Shown: positions 1-8,094 of the stretch, one piece after another
How positions within the stretch are numbered: the stretch's first letter is position 1
Layout of the letters: every line of letters starts with the position of its first letter
Origin: Novosphingobium panipatense
Lineage (GTDB): Bacteria; Pseudomonadota; Alphaproteobacteria; Sphingomonadales; Sphingomonadaceae
Direction of reading: 5' to 3'
DNA length: 64,000 bases
Assembly (NCBI RefSeq): GCF_002149965.1
Contig: NZ_MSQB01000009.1
Coordinates: 123,440-187,439, forward strand
Notes under the pieces: model-generated
Told to the model about the DNA's origin: nothing
Databases searched by the model: none
What the model saw: the letters and a program-made list of their open reading frames with translations, nothing else
Made by a program: the position numbers and the translations under genes

Positions 1-17
1 TCCTTGCATTCCGCGCT

Positions 18-635
18 GTGCATGGCCGCCACTGGAAGGCGAAGCTCCTGTCGTTATGGTCGACGGGCCGCGATGTGGACGAAGCCGATGGCGCTTACTT
101 ACGACATCTGCGCAACCAGGCCGGTCCTTCCTGGCTCCGCCAGCTGACGCCGCGCCGCTGGCGCGCGGTCGAAAGATTGGCGGCGCCCGGCGACCCGGTG
201 CTTGCAGCGGTTTTTCTCGATCGTGCGCGCGAATTTCATCGCGGCGCGCAGATTGGCGCGCCTATTGCGCCCGCGCCGGCACTGCACTTGCTCGCGATCT
301 CCTGCGAACTGGGTTTGAAGGCGCATCTTTTGGGTCATGGCTGGACGGACGATGCGCTGGCCCGCGATCTCCGTCATGACCTTGTCCGCGCCCTCGACGA
401 GGCGTGGCAGCTAGGCCTGCCGGCGCCCGGTCGTCCCCTGGCCGATTTCATCAAGAGCCTCGGCCCGGCCTATGCCGTGCATCGGATCGACGCGCTGGTG
501 GCAGGTGGCTATGCCTGCGACATCGGCGCCGTGCTTGGCGAGACCACGCAGCTCCTCGATGCCGTGGCGGCCTGCCTGAGCCCAGCCATGCCAGGCGCCG
601 CCACCTTGCCCACCTCCTCTTCCCCCTCCGCGTGA
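18..635 (+). CDS. HEPN-like domain protein (possibly 5'-partial)
   Basis: Conserved protein of unknown function. The second half (about residues 85-135) is helical, with a cysteine-glutamate-leucine-leucine-lysine helix and then a histidine-aspartate-leucine helix, which resembles HEPN-type domains. I infer this from pattern only. The first visible start is a GTG at 18, but the frame is open to the left edge of the window, so the true start may lie outside. The last 20 residues are Ala/Pro/Ser-rich and probably disordered. HEPN proteins are often RNases or toxin and defence components, but no R-x4-6-H active site is clear here, so no activity is claimed. Confidence 0.5.
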   Translation: MHGRHWKAKLLSLWSTGRDVDEADGAYLRHLRNQAGPSWLRQLTPRRWRAVERLAAPGDPVLAAVFLDRAREFHRGAQIGAPIAPAPALHLLAISCELGLKAHLLGHGWTDDALARDLRHDLVRALDEAWQLGLPAPGRPLADFIKSLGPAYAVHRIDALVAGGYACDIGAVLGETTQLLDAVAACLSPAMPGAATLPTSSSPSA

Positions 636-1042
636 TCGTGCAACGGACGTCGTGTCGAGCCCGCGAGTGGCCATGCGAAGGATCTACAATCCCGTCCTGC
701 GGCTCAAGGGACGGGCAGATAAGGCGCGCGCGTAAGGTCCGCGAGATGCCGGACCGGCGAGCTCAGCAAAGCCGGCAATATCGGCGGTTTCGATGGGTGG
801 GCTCCGGTCATGGCCCAAGCGACGCACCGTCCTTCTCCTCATCTGACCCCTAAGCCGGCCGTCCGACCCATCCAACCCGCGAGCCATCGGGCCGAGTTGC
901 CGTGTGCCACGGCTGCCCGCACCACCCCTTGTCCCGGGGTTCCCCGGCGCTGCGCTGTCGGTGGATTGGCCGTCCTGTCCGCCTTGGCCGGGGATCAGTC
1001 GAAGGGACGGTCCCTTGGACCCATATCGAAGGAACCCAAGCC
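636..1042. other. Intergenic region upstream of ssb
   Basis: No convincing gene here. Open frames exist on both strands but read as low-complexity Arg/Pro/Ala sequence typical of non-coding frames in high-GC DNA. The 3' end holds the ssb leader with a GAAGGAA ribosome-binding site. A short GGGAC/GTCCC dyad lies near 1006-1016. Confidence 0.5.
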
Positions 1043-1450
1043 ATGCAGAACCTCGTCATCCTCGCCGGCAATGTCGGTGGCACGCCGGAAACCCGCACCA
1101 CCCAGGGCGGCACCCGCATCACCCATTTCAGCCTCGCCACCTCGCGCCCGAAGCGCGACAGCAACGGCAAGATCCTGCGCGACGACAACAATCGCCGCCT
1201 CGAGGACACCGAATGGCACCGGATCACCTGCTTCAACGGCGTCGGCAAGACGGTCGAGCAATATGTCGACAAGGGCATGAAGGTCATGGTCCGGGGCCGT
1301 ATCCACTACACCCGCTGGACCGACAGCGAGAATATCGAACGCTACGGCGTCGAGATCATCGCCGACGAGGTGACCTTCCTCACCCGCGCCAAGTCGAACG
1401 AGAATAGCGGCGGCGGCAACGAGCCCGAGGACGATGAAATCCCGTTCTGA
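1043..1450 (+). CDS. ssb: Single-stranded DNA-binding protein
   Basis: 135-residue SSB that coats single-stranded DNA during replication, repair or conjugative transfer. An OB-fold runs over residues 1-110: it opens with a VILAGNVG strand, and the WHRITCFN segment is the usual core strand. A short acidic, Gly-rich linker leads to a DDEIPF C-terminal tip, the conserved docking peptide for partner proteins. The ATG at 1043 is chosen because the family motif starts there and GAAGGAA precedes it; the frame stays open upstream. It is slightly short compared with chromosomal SSB (about 170 residues), as is common for plasmid and ICE copies. A strong terminator follows at 1464. Confidence 0.95.
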   Translation: MQNLVILAGNVGGTPETRTTQGGTRITHFSLATSRPKRDSNGKILRDDNNRRLEDTEWHRITCFNGVGKTVEQYVDKGMKVMVRGRIHYTRWTDSENIERYGVEIIADEVTFLTRAKSNENSGGGNEPEDDEIPF

Positions 1451-1463
1451 GGTCGGACAGGGC

Positions 1464-1488
1464 GGCCCGGCGGCATCGCCGCCGGGCC
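1464..1488 (+). terminator. Rho-independent terminator after ssb
   Basis: Perfect 11-bp inverted repeat (GGCCCGGCGGC / GCCGCCGGGCC) with a 3-nt ATC loop, 13 nt after the ssb stop, followed by TCTTAT. It separates ssb from the convergent nuclease gene. Confidence 0.8.
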
Positions 1489-1525
1489 TCTTATCCTGTT
1501 CAGGCGCGGCATGGTCCCAAGCGGA

Positions 1526-1960
1526 TCAGCGGGATCGGCATCGCCCCTTGGCATAGCGCTCCCAGCGCAGCACGGTGCCGGTAGCGATCATCGCGCAGCT
1601 GAGATCGCCGATGCCGGGCGCGTTGCACCAGGCGCCGGTCCGGTTGCCCTTGGCTTCGCCGGTCGAGACGCAGCGCATGGTGGAGCCAGCCACGCGAATA
1701 TGCCCGGTGGATGTCTGGCCGCGCGGTCCGCCAAGCAGGCGCACCAACGCATCGCGGGCGGCCGGGCCACTTGCTCTTGGACAGGGCTGGCCGGGGCGGC
1801 AGCTGTTGTCGATCTCGCGCGCGGCAATGCCGGCGAGCCGCACATGGGCGCCCTCGCGGCACCAGATCGGGCCATCGCCATCCCAGACGCGCGTCGGTGT
1901 GCAGGCGAAAGTCTGACCATTGGGGACCACGGCGGCGGCGAGCAGGAGCGGGAACAGCAT
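1526..1960 (-). CDS. Staphylococcal-nuclease-like (thermonuclease family) protein
   Basis: 144-residue secreted or periplasmic protein. The first about 15 residues form a short hydrophobic leader, then a Cys-containing segment and the VWDGDG motif that begins the SNase-like OB-fold, with VRLAGIAAREID as the next conserved strand. Four or more cysteines suggest a disulphide-bonded extracytoplasmic form. SNase-like proteins are common next to conjugation genes in alphaproteobacteria. The classical catalytic Arg/Glu set cannot be assigned confidently in such a short protein, so activity is uncertain. It converges with ssb. Confidence 0.7.
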   Translation of the reverse strand: MLFPLLLAAAVVPNGQTFACTPTRVWDGDGPIWCREGAHVRLAGIAAREIDNSCRPGQPCPRASGPAARDALVRLLGGPRGQTSTGHIRVAGSTMRCVSTGEAKGNRTGAWCNAPGIGDLSCAMIATGTVLRWERYAKGRCRSR

Positions 1961-2266
1961 CCGGCGGGGCTAACCGACAAGCGGCCGCCTGTCATCCGGA
2001 CCCCGCTGGATGGGGCGGCAGGCAGGGCAAGGGGCGGGGCGCGACATCGGCGGGGACCTGGCCTCCTGGCCGGCGGGTTCGCCCGCTCTCAATCGGCGCG
2101 ATCCTTGGTCCACCCGGTGACCTTTTGCGATCAACCCGCAAGGGGTCCGGTCGCTTCGCTACGGCTTTTTGGGCCTCCAGCCAAAAAAGTGATCGCGGCC
2201 ACCGGCCGGACACATCGGGCGCCTGTCGAGCGGGACGAACCCGCCGGCGCGCAAAGGAGCCTCGAC
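1961..2266. other. Intergenic region with hairpin
   Basis: No gene recognised. At 2165-2189 there is an inverted repeat CTTTTTGG / CCAAAAAAG (one extra A on the right) with an 8-nt loop. The T-run and A-run make it look like a weak bidirectional terminator. The 3' end carries the AAAGGAG ribosome-binding site for the next small gene. Confidence 0.4.
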
Positions 2267-2431
2267 ATGTTCACCGACATCGCAATCGCTCGCCGCCACG
2301 CTTTCAGCCTCTCGCGCAGCCTCATGATGGTCACCTTCGTCATCGCGATCGGGCAGCATTACGGGGTCATCACCGCCGAAGACGCCGACGGCAGCGTCGC
2401 CATCGTCACCGAATTCGATCCCTTTGCCTGA
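2267..2431 (+). CDS. Small conserved protein, one possible membrane segment
   Basis: 54-residue protein beginning at the ATG at 2267, which has a strong AAAGGAG site 8-10 nt upstream. Residues 15-35 are hydrophobic (SLSRSLMMVTFVIAIG) and could span the membrane; the C-terminal part is acidic and ends in DPFA. It is followed directly by a strong hairpin terminator. Function unknown. The good ribosome-binding site and terminator are the main reasons to call it. Confidence 0.6.
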   Translation: MFTDIAIARRHAFSLSRSLMMVTFVIAIGQHYGVITAEDADGSVAIVTEFDPFA

Positions 2432-2439
2432 CGGCTCGT

Positions 2440-2461
2440 CCGGGAGCCGCTCGGCTCCCGG
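2440..2461 (+). terminator. Hairpin terminator after small ORF
   Basis: Perfect 10-bp inverted repeat CCGGGAGCCG / CGGCTCCCGG with a 2-nt loop, 8 nt after the preceding stop, followed by TTATTCCCC. The T-run is short, so efficiency is unclear. Confidence 0.65.
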
Positions 2462-2966
2462 TTATTCCCCTCGCTTCGATCGCGGCTTGCGCCGAAGACG
2501 GGCAACGGCTCGATGACCTCGCTGCACTCATCGATGAGGGCGGCCCCTTTTCCGTGGAGGGAAAGGGTGTCGCGAGCCTGCTGGCGGAATTTCGGCACCA
2601 GAAAGGGCTGCCCACGATGCTCGCCCATGGCCAGGCGAAGCTGACAGTCGAACGGACCAGTCGATGGGCCACCATCTTTCGTGTGATCGCGATCCGGGCA
2701 CGGTAGGCTGATCGTTCGACGCTCGTGATCGAAGAGAGCGAGGCGGCGGAGAGGCTTCAGCAGCTCCGTAAGGTATCGCAGAAATCGTGCTCTGCTCTTG
2801 GCAATCTGCGACGGGCGGTTGCCGTCTGAAAGTCGGATTTCTCTGCATCTATGCGCTGAGAATGGCGGCTCCGGCGCGGCCGGACCGGGCTCTAGGCTTC
2901 GCCCTGAGCCTTGTGCCAAGTCTCAGCCCATTCGGGTGACGATCCCTGCCGTGGCTGCTCGCACTT
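2462..2966. other. Stretch without a supported gene
   Basis: No gene with a good start or ribosome-binding site is seen. A plus-strand frame ending at 2706 has a protein-like tail (helical, with acidic and hydrophobic residues) from about 2510. It could be the degraded end of an old gene, but it lacks a convincing start. Confidence 0.35.
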
Positions 2967-3317
2967 TCAACCCTGCGCGCAAACGATGGCCCGGCCGGTC
3001 GCGCCGCGCGCTGGAGGGCAGTTGGCCAGGCCCGCGCGCAGGTGCTCATCGTGCAGCAATATGTGCCAGAGACGGTCATGGCCGCGCGCCGCGAGATAAT
3101 AGGCCGCGCCGTCGCAGCCGACCATGCGGCATCGGGCCTGCCGGTCGATGAGGCTGGCGCCTGCTCCATGGAGCCCGATCAGGGCATCGACATCCTCGCG
3201 CATCAACCCGCCGCAGCGGCGGCATTGCGATCGGACGAGGATCTGGCGCAGCCGCATCGCCTGGAGTGACGTGGTCCAGGCCGGGGCAAGGCGGAAGAGA
3301 GTGGCGCTGCTCGTCAT
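2967..3317 (-). CDS. Conserved zinc-ribbon-like hypothetical protein
   Basis: 116-residue protein with a CRRCGG knuckle (Cys-x2-Cys) near residue 32, followed about 30 residues later by a second pair (CRMVGC, Cys-x4-Cys). This is the pattern of a four-cysteine zinc site. The part between is well ordered and acidic, and a His-rich helix follows (HDRLWHILLHDEHL). I recognise this style of small zinc protein from sphingomonad genomes, but it has no known function. The first 20 residues are less protein-like, so the start may be the second Met. Confidence 0.55.
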   Translation of the reverse strand: MTSSATLFRLAPAWTTSLQAMRLRQILVRSQCRRCGGLMREDVDALIGLHGAGASLIDRQARCRMVGCDGAAYYLAARGHDRLWHILLHDEHLRAGLANCPPARGATGRAIVCAQG

Positions 3318-3576
3318 GACGGGCAGAGGATAGCGCCGGGCTCTCCGCGGAGCCAGAGGATCAGGACACCGCGATCATCTCTTCGCGATCCCGCCCGCCA
3401 AGACCTTCCTCCTGTCGGCTCGCCTGGCCGGCGCGCGCGCCCGCGCAAGCCCGCTCCGCGCGCTTCTCCACTGCCGTTGCGACCCTGCGGGTGCTCGGCC
3501 GCGCTCTGCCGCCGGCCCTTGGCACGCCTGTCGGAAGGCCCCGGCGGGCGGGGCCGGACAGATCAGGAGCGTTCTC

Positions 3577-3969
3577 ATGTCCCAATCCTCCCCGAATGCG
3601 ATGAGCCAGGCCGAGCGGATCGCCCGCGTCGCCGAACTCAATGACGCGCTTCGCCGGTCCATCCATAGCCCGGGCCGCAACCAGATCGTGATGACCGCCG
3701 GCGTTGCGGCGCTGATCGGCGAGGTCGCCCTGTTCCGCGGCTTTCGCCGCCGCGCGGAGATCCTCCGGATCGTGCGCGACTATGACAGCTTCACGCCCGA
3801 CAACGATCCGATCGGCGAGCATGATTTCGGCCGCTTCGAGTTCGAGGATGCGATCCTCTACTGGAAGATCGACTATTACGATCTCGAGCTCGCCTATGGC
3901 TCGCCGGATGCCGCGAACCCCGAGGTCACGACGCGCGTGCTCACCATCCTGCTGGCCGACGAATATTGA
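3577..3969 (+). CDS. DUF3768 domain-containing protein
   Basis: 130-residue protein of the DUF3768 family. Hallmarks seen are an N-terminal NDALRR helix, the LTAG-like segment (here MTAGVAAL), FTPDNDP followed by GEHDFG, then KIDYYD and a C-terminal TTRVLTILLADEY. The family is widespread on alphaproteobacterial plasmids and ICEs near partition and transfer genes; its function is unknown. It is closed by a strong GC-rich hairpin at 3980-4003. Confidence 0.85.
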   Translation: MSQSSPNAMSQAERIARVAELNDALRRSIHSPGRNQIVMTAGVAALIGEVALFRGFRRRAEILRIVRDYDSFTPDNDPIGEHDFGRFEFEDAILYWKIDYYDLELAYGSPDAANPEVTTRVLTILLADEY

Positions 3970-3979
3970 TCCGGCGCAG

Positions 3980-4003
3980 CCATCCCCCCGACCGGGGGGA
4001 TGG
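3980..4003 (+). terminator. Hairpin terminator after the DUF3768 gene
   Basis: Perfect 11-bp inverted repeat CCATCCCCCCG / CGGGGGGATGG with a 2-nt loop, 10 nt after the stop codon. There is no T-run, so it may block transcription poorly or act as a stabilising 3' structure. Confidence 0.6.
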
Positions 4004-4011
4004 CCCGCCCA

Positions 4012-4029
4012 AGTCTGCTTGAGCAGACT
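4012..4029. repeat. Palindrome AGTCTGCT-TG-AGCAGACT
   Basis: Two perfect 8-bp arms around a TG centre. A related copy (14 of 18 positions, right arm identical) lies at 6198-6215, upstream of mobC. The two sites flank the parAB region, so they could be ParB or regulator binding sites, or part of the transfer origin. I cannot tell which. Confidence 0.55.
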
Positions 4030-4160
4030 ATGCGGGCAACGGACGCCGCGTCCGCAAATGCGGGAGGGGAGGGCGCGGGCCTGAGATGCCGCGCGATTGC
4101 GCGTGGCCGGCGCCAGTGGCGCCGTTCGCTTGCCCTTCACTGGCTCCAAGGAGACTTATC

Positions 4161-4337
4161 ATGGCCGCATATTTCGCCGCGCATCCCGATCACGCGTTTC
4201 TCTTCGCGTTCGGCTGCTTCGCCCTCACCGTCTATCTGTTCCGCTATGTCGGTCCCGGCATTGGCGGTGGCGGCGACTGGTCCTCGCGCGATCATTATGA
4301 GCGCAACCTGCGCGATGGTCCGGACGACTATTGCTGA
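4161..4337 (+). CDS. Small membrane protein upstream of parA
   Basis: 58-residue protein starting at the ATG at 4161 with an AAGGAG site 8 nt upstream. Residues 12-38 form one hydrophobic segment (FLFAFGCFALTVYLFRYVG), followed by a Gly-rich turn and a charged C-terminus ending in DDYC. It lies 12 nt before parA and is probably co-transcribed with it. Function unknown. Confidence 0.6.
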   Translation: MAAYFAAHPDHAFLFAFGCFALTVYLFRYVGPGIGGGGDWSSRDHYERNLRDGPDDYC

Positions 4338-4349
4338 GGTGCCGCGGTC

Positions 4350-5114
4350 ATGAAGACGATCGTCGTCAGCCTGCTCAAGGGCGGGGTCGGCAAGACCTTC
4401 CTCGCCACTCATCTCGCCTGGTATCTCGCCGAACCGCCTGAGCGCCGCGTCGCCTTCGTCGATCTCGATCCCCAGGGCAGCTCGACGCGGCGCCTGGGCG
4501 CCGAGCGGCAGGGCGGGTTTTCCGCCGACCTGTTCGACCCTGCCGCTACCCTGTGCGCCGACGGGCAGGGCGGGCTGACCGTGCTCGGCGCCGATCCCCG
4601 CCTCCAGATGGTCAAGGCGGCGCAGGATGTGCGCGACTTCATCGGGCGCTTCCCGGCGCTCCGCCCGCATTTCGACTATTGCGTCATCGATACCGGTCCC
4701 AAGTGGGACGAGCTCACGTTGAGCGCGATGGCGGTCGCCGATGCCGTGATCGCCCCGGTGCAGGTTGCCGAGGATTCGGTCGAATGCGCCAAGATGCTGC
4801 TGACCGCGTTGCGCAAAGCCGAGGCCGCGCGCGCCGGCCGCAAGATCGCTTTCCTCGGGCTCCTCCCCTCGATGGTCAATCCGTTCGACCGGCGCGAGAT
4901 GGAGAATGCGGTGAAGCTCGCGCATGCGGTCGGCGAGAAGCTCATGTTCCCGGCCTTCATCAAGGCGCGGCCGACCTACAAGCATGCCGCGGAAAATCAT
5001 CGTCCGGTATGGCAGGAGAACGGCAGCGGCGCCAAGGCGGCGGCCGAGGAGATCCGCGCGGTGCTCGCCGAGATCGAGCGGCGCATGACAAGCCTGGAGG
5101 TCGCGGCCGCCTGA
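4350..5114 (+). CDS. parA: ParA-family partition ATPase
   Basis: 254-residue Walker-type ATPase that positions and segregates the element. The deviant Walker A motif KGGVGKT is at residues 10-16, the Walker A' strand VAFVDLDPQGSS at about 36-47, and the Walker B region FDYCVIDTGP near residue 110. There is no N-terminal HTH, so this is a small ParA (type Ib-like or chromosomal-like). The stop overlaps the parB start. In sphingomonad conjugative elements this pair normally sits near ssb and the transfer genes, as here. Confidence 0.93.
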   Translation: MKTIVVSLLKGGVGKTFLATHLAWYLAEPPERRVAFVDLDPQGSSTRRLGAERQGGFSADLFDPAATLCADGQGGLTVLGADPRLQMVKAAQDVRDFIGRFPALRPHFDYCVIDTGPKWDELTLSAMAVADAVIAPVQVAEDSVECAKMLLTALRKAEAARAGRKIAFLGLLPSMVNPFDRREMENAVKLAHAVGEKLMFPAFIKARPTYKHAAENHRPVWQENGSGAKAAAEEIRAVLAEIERRMTSLEVAAA

Positions 5115-6058
5115 TGGGCAAGTTCGACGAGCGCATCGAGGAGTTCGGACTTCTTGTCGGCGACCATGAACGAGCGCGCCGGGTCGAGGATATCGAGCTT
5201 GCGCGCATCCTGCCCGACCCCGGCAATCCCCGGCGCAGCTTCGACGATGACGCGCTCGCCGAGCTGGCCGCCTCGATCGCGTCGCGCGGCGTGCTGCAGC
5301 CGATCACGGTTACGCCGCCCGACGCGAACGGCATGCACCGGATACGTCTGGGCGAGCGCCGCTTCCGCGCATCGCAGCTGGCTGGCCTTGCCACGATCCC
5401 CGCGATCGTCGTGCCGGTCGGCGAGGGGGTGCAACTGCTGGCCGACCAGATCGTCGAGAACGACCAGCGCGCCGATCTGTCGTCGGTCGAGCTCGCCCAT
5501 GCGATCGCCCGGATGTTGAAGGGCGGGATGAACCAGGTCGAGATCGCGGCGGCACTCGGCCGATCCAAGCAGTTCGTCTCGCTCTATGCCGCCTATGGCG
5601 ACATGCCGGCCTATCTCAAGGCGGCCCTGCCGTTTGCGCCCATTCGCCTTCTCTATGATCTGCACCGCACTGCGCGGGACTACCCTGCCGAGGTCGAGGC
5701 CTATGTCGCCAGCTGGGGCGACGCCGGCGCAACGCTCGCCGCAGGATCGCGCTTCATCGCCGAACTCAAGCAGACGCACCCGGCGCCGGCCCCTCCGCGG
5801 GCGCCTGTGGCACAGCCATTGGCCCCCACCGACCGCGATCCGGTTCGATCGGGCCTCACGGACAAACCCTCCGCGCCGATCCGATCTAGACTACCGGTCT
5901 TGGTCGACGGCTTCCCTGCGTGGCTCCCGCTGGCGCCTTTGGTCACGGTGATTTTCGAGGATGGCCACGAGCGTGAAGTCGCTGCCTCGTCGATCGGTCC
6001 GATCGGCGAGAGAGGCGAGGCATTGCCAACAACTGACCCGCCTCCTCCGCGTTCGTAG
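5114..6058 (+). CDS. parB: ParB/RepB/Spo0J-family partition protein
   Basis: 314-residue centromere-binding CTPase. The N-terminal ParB/Srx domain is at about residues 28-125, with NPRRSFDDDALAELAASI, the GERRFRA motif (GxRRxxA, CTP-binding) and the ADQIVENDQRADLS segment. An HTH follows at about 135-165 (NQVEIAAALGRSKQFVSLY). The second half carries a Pro-rich linker and a C-terminal domain with a FEDGHE-type strand. The start at 5114 overlaps the parA stop (TGATG arrangement). parS sites are not identified; the palindromes at 4012 and 6198 are candidates. Confidence 0.92.
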   Translation: MGKFDERIEEFGLLVGDHERARRVEDIELARILPDPGNPRRSFDDDALAELAASIASRGVLQPITVTPPDANGMHRIRLGERRFRASQLAGLATIPAIVVPVGEGVQLLADQIVENDQRADLSSVELAHAIARMLKGGMNQVEIAAALGRSKQFVSLYAAYGDMPAYLKAALPFAPIRLLYDLHRTARDYPAEVEAYVASWGDAGATLAAGSRFIAELKQTHPAPAPPRAPVAQPLAPTDRDPVRSGLTDKPSAPIRSRLPVLVDGFPAWLPLAPLVTVIFEDGHEREVAASSIGPIGERGEALPTTDPPPPRS

Positions 6059-6078
6059 TTTATCTTGCACGATGGTTT

Positions 6079-6108
6079 GGGCCGTACCCTTCGGGGTGCG
6101 GCCCTTTT
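6079..6108 (+). terminator. Rho-independent terminator after parB
   Basis: 11-bp stem (GGGCCGTACCC / GGGTGCGGCCC, one G-T wobble) around a short TTCG-type loop, followed by TTTT, 20 nt after the parB stop. This is a classic intrinsic terminator ending the partition operon. Confidence 0.85.
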
Positions 6109-6264
6109 CGTGTCGATGGGCGGGGGCGGCGCCGAAGGCGCCGCCCCTTGCTGCGGACGATCGATGTTCAAGAGGCGTTCACTGGCCGAAGAGCGATAGT
6201 TTGCCCAAGCAGACTATAAGATGAGTTGAGTAAAGGTGAGGGCCGGATAGGCTTGGCGCCGGGG
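6109..6264. other. Candidate oriT/regulatory region upstream of mobC
   Basis: 156-nt gap between the parB terminator and mobC-relaxase, the usual place for a transfer origin. It contains a perfect 11-bp hairpin (GGGGCGGCGCC / GGCGCCGCCCC, loop GAA, 6123-6147) and, at 6198-6215, the imperfect copy of the palindrome seen at 4012. I do not recognise a known nic consensus, so the assignment rests on position and repeats. Confidence 0.45.
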
Positions 6265-6825
6265 ATGTATGACAATAGCGTTGGGGACATGCCCGTCCTC
6301 ACCTTTCGGCTCGACGATGATGTCGCCCAGCGCTTCGCCGCGCTCGCGGCGGCATCAGGCGGCCGCTCGGCGCTGTTGCGCCGCTTGATCGGTGACGCCT
6401 TGGCCATGGAGGCGGGGGAGGGGCATCAGGCGCCGCGCGCCCGCCAGCGCGCAACCTGCCGGGTCGAGGTTCGGCTGATCCCGGAAGAAATCGCCGCGCT
6501 CGACCGCGCGGCGGATGTGCTGGGGATGAAGCGTACCGACTGGATCACCACGCTGTTGGCGCGGCGCTTGCGCGCAAACGCGCCCTTGCCGCGCGAGGAG
6601 CGAGCGGCCGTCGCGCAGGCGTGGCGCGAGCTCAATCGGATCGGGATCAACCTCAACCAGGCGACCCGCGCGCTCAACGCCTCGGTGATGGTCGAATCCG
6701 GCCTCGACGTCGCGCGGGAAGCGGCCAGGGTCGCAAGTTTCCGGTCCGAGATCGTCGATGCGCTTGCCGGTCTCGGGGCCGCGCTCAAGGGCGATCTTCG
6801 CTACTGGGACACGGCCGATGCGTGA
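6265..6825 (+). CDS. MobC-like relaxosome accessory protein
   Basis: 186-residue DNA-binding protein expected to help the relaxase bind and melt oriT. The N-terminal segment VLTFRLDDDVAQRF looks like a ribbon-helix-helix start. The middle (RVEVRLIPEEIAALDRAADVLGM) and the C-terminal GINLNQATRALN segment are typical of the MobC/BMC family ('N-x-NQ-x-A'). The start is uncertain: ATG 6265, ATG 6289 and upstream TTG codons are all possible and none has a clear ribosome-binding site. It overlaps the relaxase start by 8 nt, so the two are translationally coupled. Confidence 0.75.
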   Translation: MYDNSVGDMPVLTFRLDDDVAQRFAALAAASGGRSALLRRLIGDALAMEAGEGHQAPRARQRATCRVEVRLIPEEIAALDRAADVLGMKRTDWITTLLARRLRANAPLPREERAAVAQAWRELNRIGINLNQATRALNASVMVESGLDVAREAARVASFRSEIVDALAGLGAALKGDLRYWDTADA

Positions 6826-7939
6826 GGAGGAGGGGGTTCTCCCGCTTCCCAGCCTGATGGAGGCCTGGCGGCCGCCGACAGGCGGCAAGCGGACCCTGCG
6901 CGGCGCTTATGTTCGGATCAAACCGGGCGGAAGCGGGGGCGGGGCCGCCCGGCCGATGTCGATGAGCCAGGCCGAGGCGCGCGCCAAGCTCGAGCGGATC
7001 GTGCGCAAGGCGCCCGAGGTGATGGTGAAGGTCTCCGGCAAGCAATATGGCGCTCATCATGTCGCCGAGCATTTCGGCTATGTGGCGCGCCACGGGAAGC
7101 TCGCCGTCCGATCGAGCGAGGGCGAGATTATCACCGAGCCGGATCGGCTCAAGGCGATCGCTCAGGACTGGGCGATGCTCGACGAGGCCATGAACGAACA
7201 TGGCCGGGAGCGGCCGACGTCGATGTCGCTGGTGCTCTCGATGCCCGGGGGATCGACCGACGCCGAGACGCTTCATGACGCGGCGCAGGCATTCGCGCGG
7301 ATCCTGTTCGAGGCGAACCATGCCTATATGCTGGCGCTCCATACCGACACCGATCATCCCCACGTCCATCTGACGGTGGCGACCGAAGGGGCGGACGGAA
7401 CCCGCTTCAATCCGCGCAAGGCGGATCTCCATCATATGCGTGAGACCTTCGCGCATGAGCTGCGCGCGCGCGGTGTCGCGGCCGAAGCCACCCCCCGGCG
7501 CGCGCGCGGCCATGTCCAGAAGCGGGTCCGTTCGTCCGCGCTCCATCTCGATGCCCGGCTTGGGGGCGAGGGGCGCAGGCTCAATCTCGCGCAGCTCAAC
7601 GAACTGCGGGCGCAAAGCTTCGTGCGTGCGGTCGACCAGGAGCGCCGGGCAGAAGATGTCATGGCGCTTTCGCGCCAGAAGCAGATCCGCGGCGCCTATG
7701 CCGAGGCAGCGGTCGCGCTCGCCGGCACCGGGAAACCGGAAGATCGTGCCTTGGGGCAGGAAATCGCCGGCTTTCTGGCGGCGATGCCGCCGGCGGTGTC
7801 GCGGCGGCTCGCGCGCGCGCGGGAGATACTGCAATCCGAGCGGCCGCCGCAGGAGCGCCGAAACGAGCCGGAGGGCGTTTCGCCGCCCACAGGTGCGGAC
7901 GAGGGGCGGCCACCGCTTCACCGGGATCGGGAACGATGA
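6818..7939 (+). CDS. VirD2-like (MOBP-type) conjugative relaxase
   Basis: 373-residue relaxase that nicks oriT and pilots the strand through the T4SS. Motif III is clear: HTDTDHPHVH at 175-184, with the metal-binding His180, His182 and His184. A likely nicking tyrosine is Tyr88 in GYVARHGKL, where VirD2-type enzymes carry their catalytic Tyr. The N-terminal about 45 residues are a Gly/Pro-rich extension; the C-terminal part after about 250 is Arg-rich and helical and probably carries the secretion signal. It has no helicase domain. A separate LPD7 protein is encoded after virD4. It overlaps the mobC-like gene. Confidence 0.85.
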   Translation: MREEEGVLPLPSLMEAWRPPTGGKRTLRGAYVRIKPGGSGGGAARPMSMSQAEARAKLERIVRKAPEVMVKVSGKQYGAHHVAEHFGYVARHGKLAVRSSEGEIITEPDRLKAIAQDWAMLDEAMNEHGRERPTSMSLVLSMPGGSTDAETLHDAAQAFARILFEANHAYMLALHTDTDHPHVHLTVATEGADGTRFNPRKADLHHMRETFAHELRARGVAAEATPRRARGHVQKRVRSSALHLDARLGGEGRRLNLAQLNELRAQSFVRAVDQERRAEDVMALSRQKQIRGAYAEAAVALAGTGKPEDRALGQEIAGFLAAMPPAVSRRLARAREILQSERPPQERRNEPEGVSPPTGADEGRPPLHRDRER

Positions 7940-8049
7940 TGGCCGGCGCTGCCGGACCTTGCCTGTGTGACCTGGGCATCCTATTTGGATACAATGTCAA
8001 AATATCTCGGAAAATAGCTGATTTAGGCGCTGATACGCGCTTCTGGCTT

Positions 8050-8077
8050 GTTAGAAAAAAGCGTGCTATTATCTAAC
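8050..8077 (+). promoter_or_regulatory. Inverted repeat, candidate AbiEi operator
   Basis: GTTAGA / TCTAAC arms separated by 16 nt, 18 nt before the abiEi start, with TATTAT (possible -10) inside. AbiEi antitoxins are known to autorepress through inverted repeats at their own promoter, so this is the natural operator candidate. Confidence 0.5.
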
Positions 8078-8094
8078 GGGTAGGAGCACAGTCA

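Noticed and set aside
2522..2706. Possible plus-strand peptide in the gene-poor stretch
   Set aside because: Protein-like tail but no start codon with ribosome-binding site and no family resemblance; left as a possible relic only.
4137..5000. Minus-strand ORF opposite parA
   Set aside because: Shadow of parA, whose motifs are complete and which overlaps parB in the expected way.
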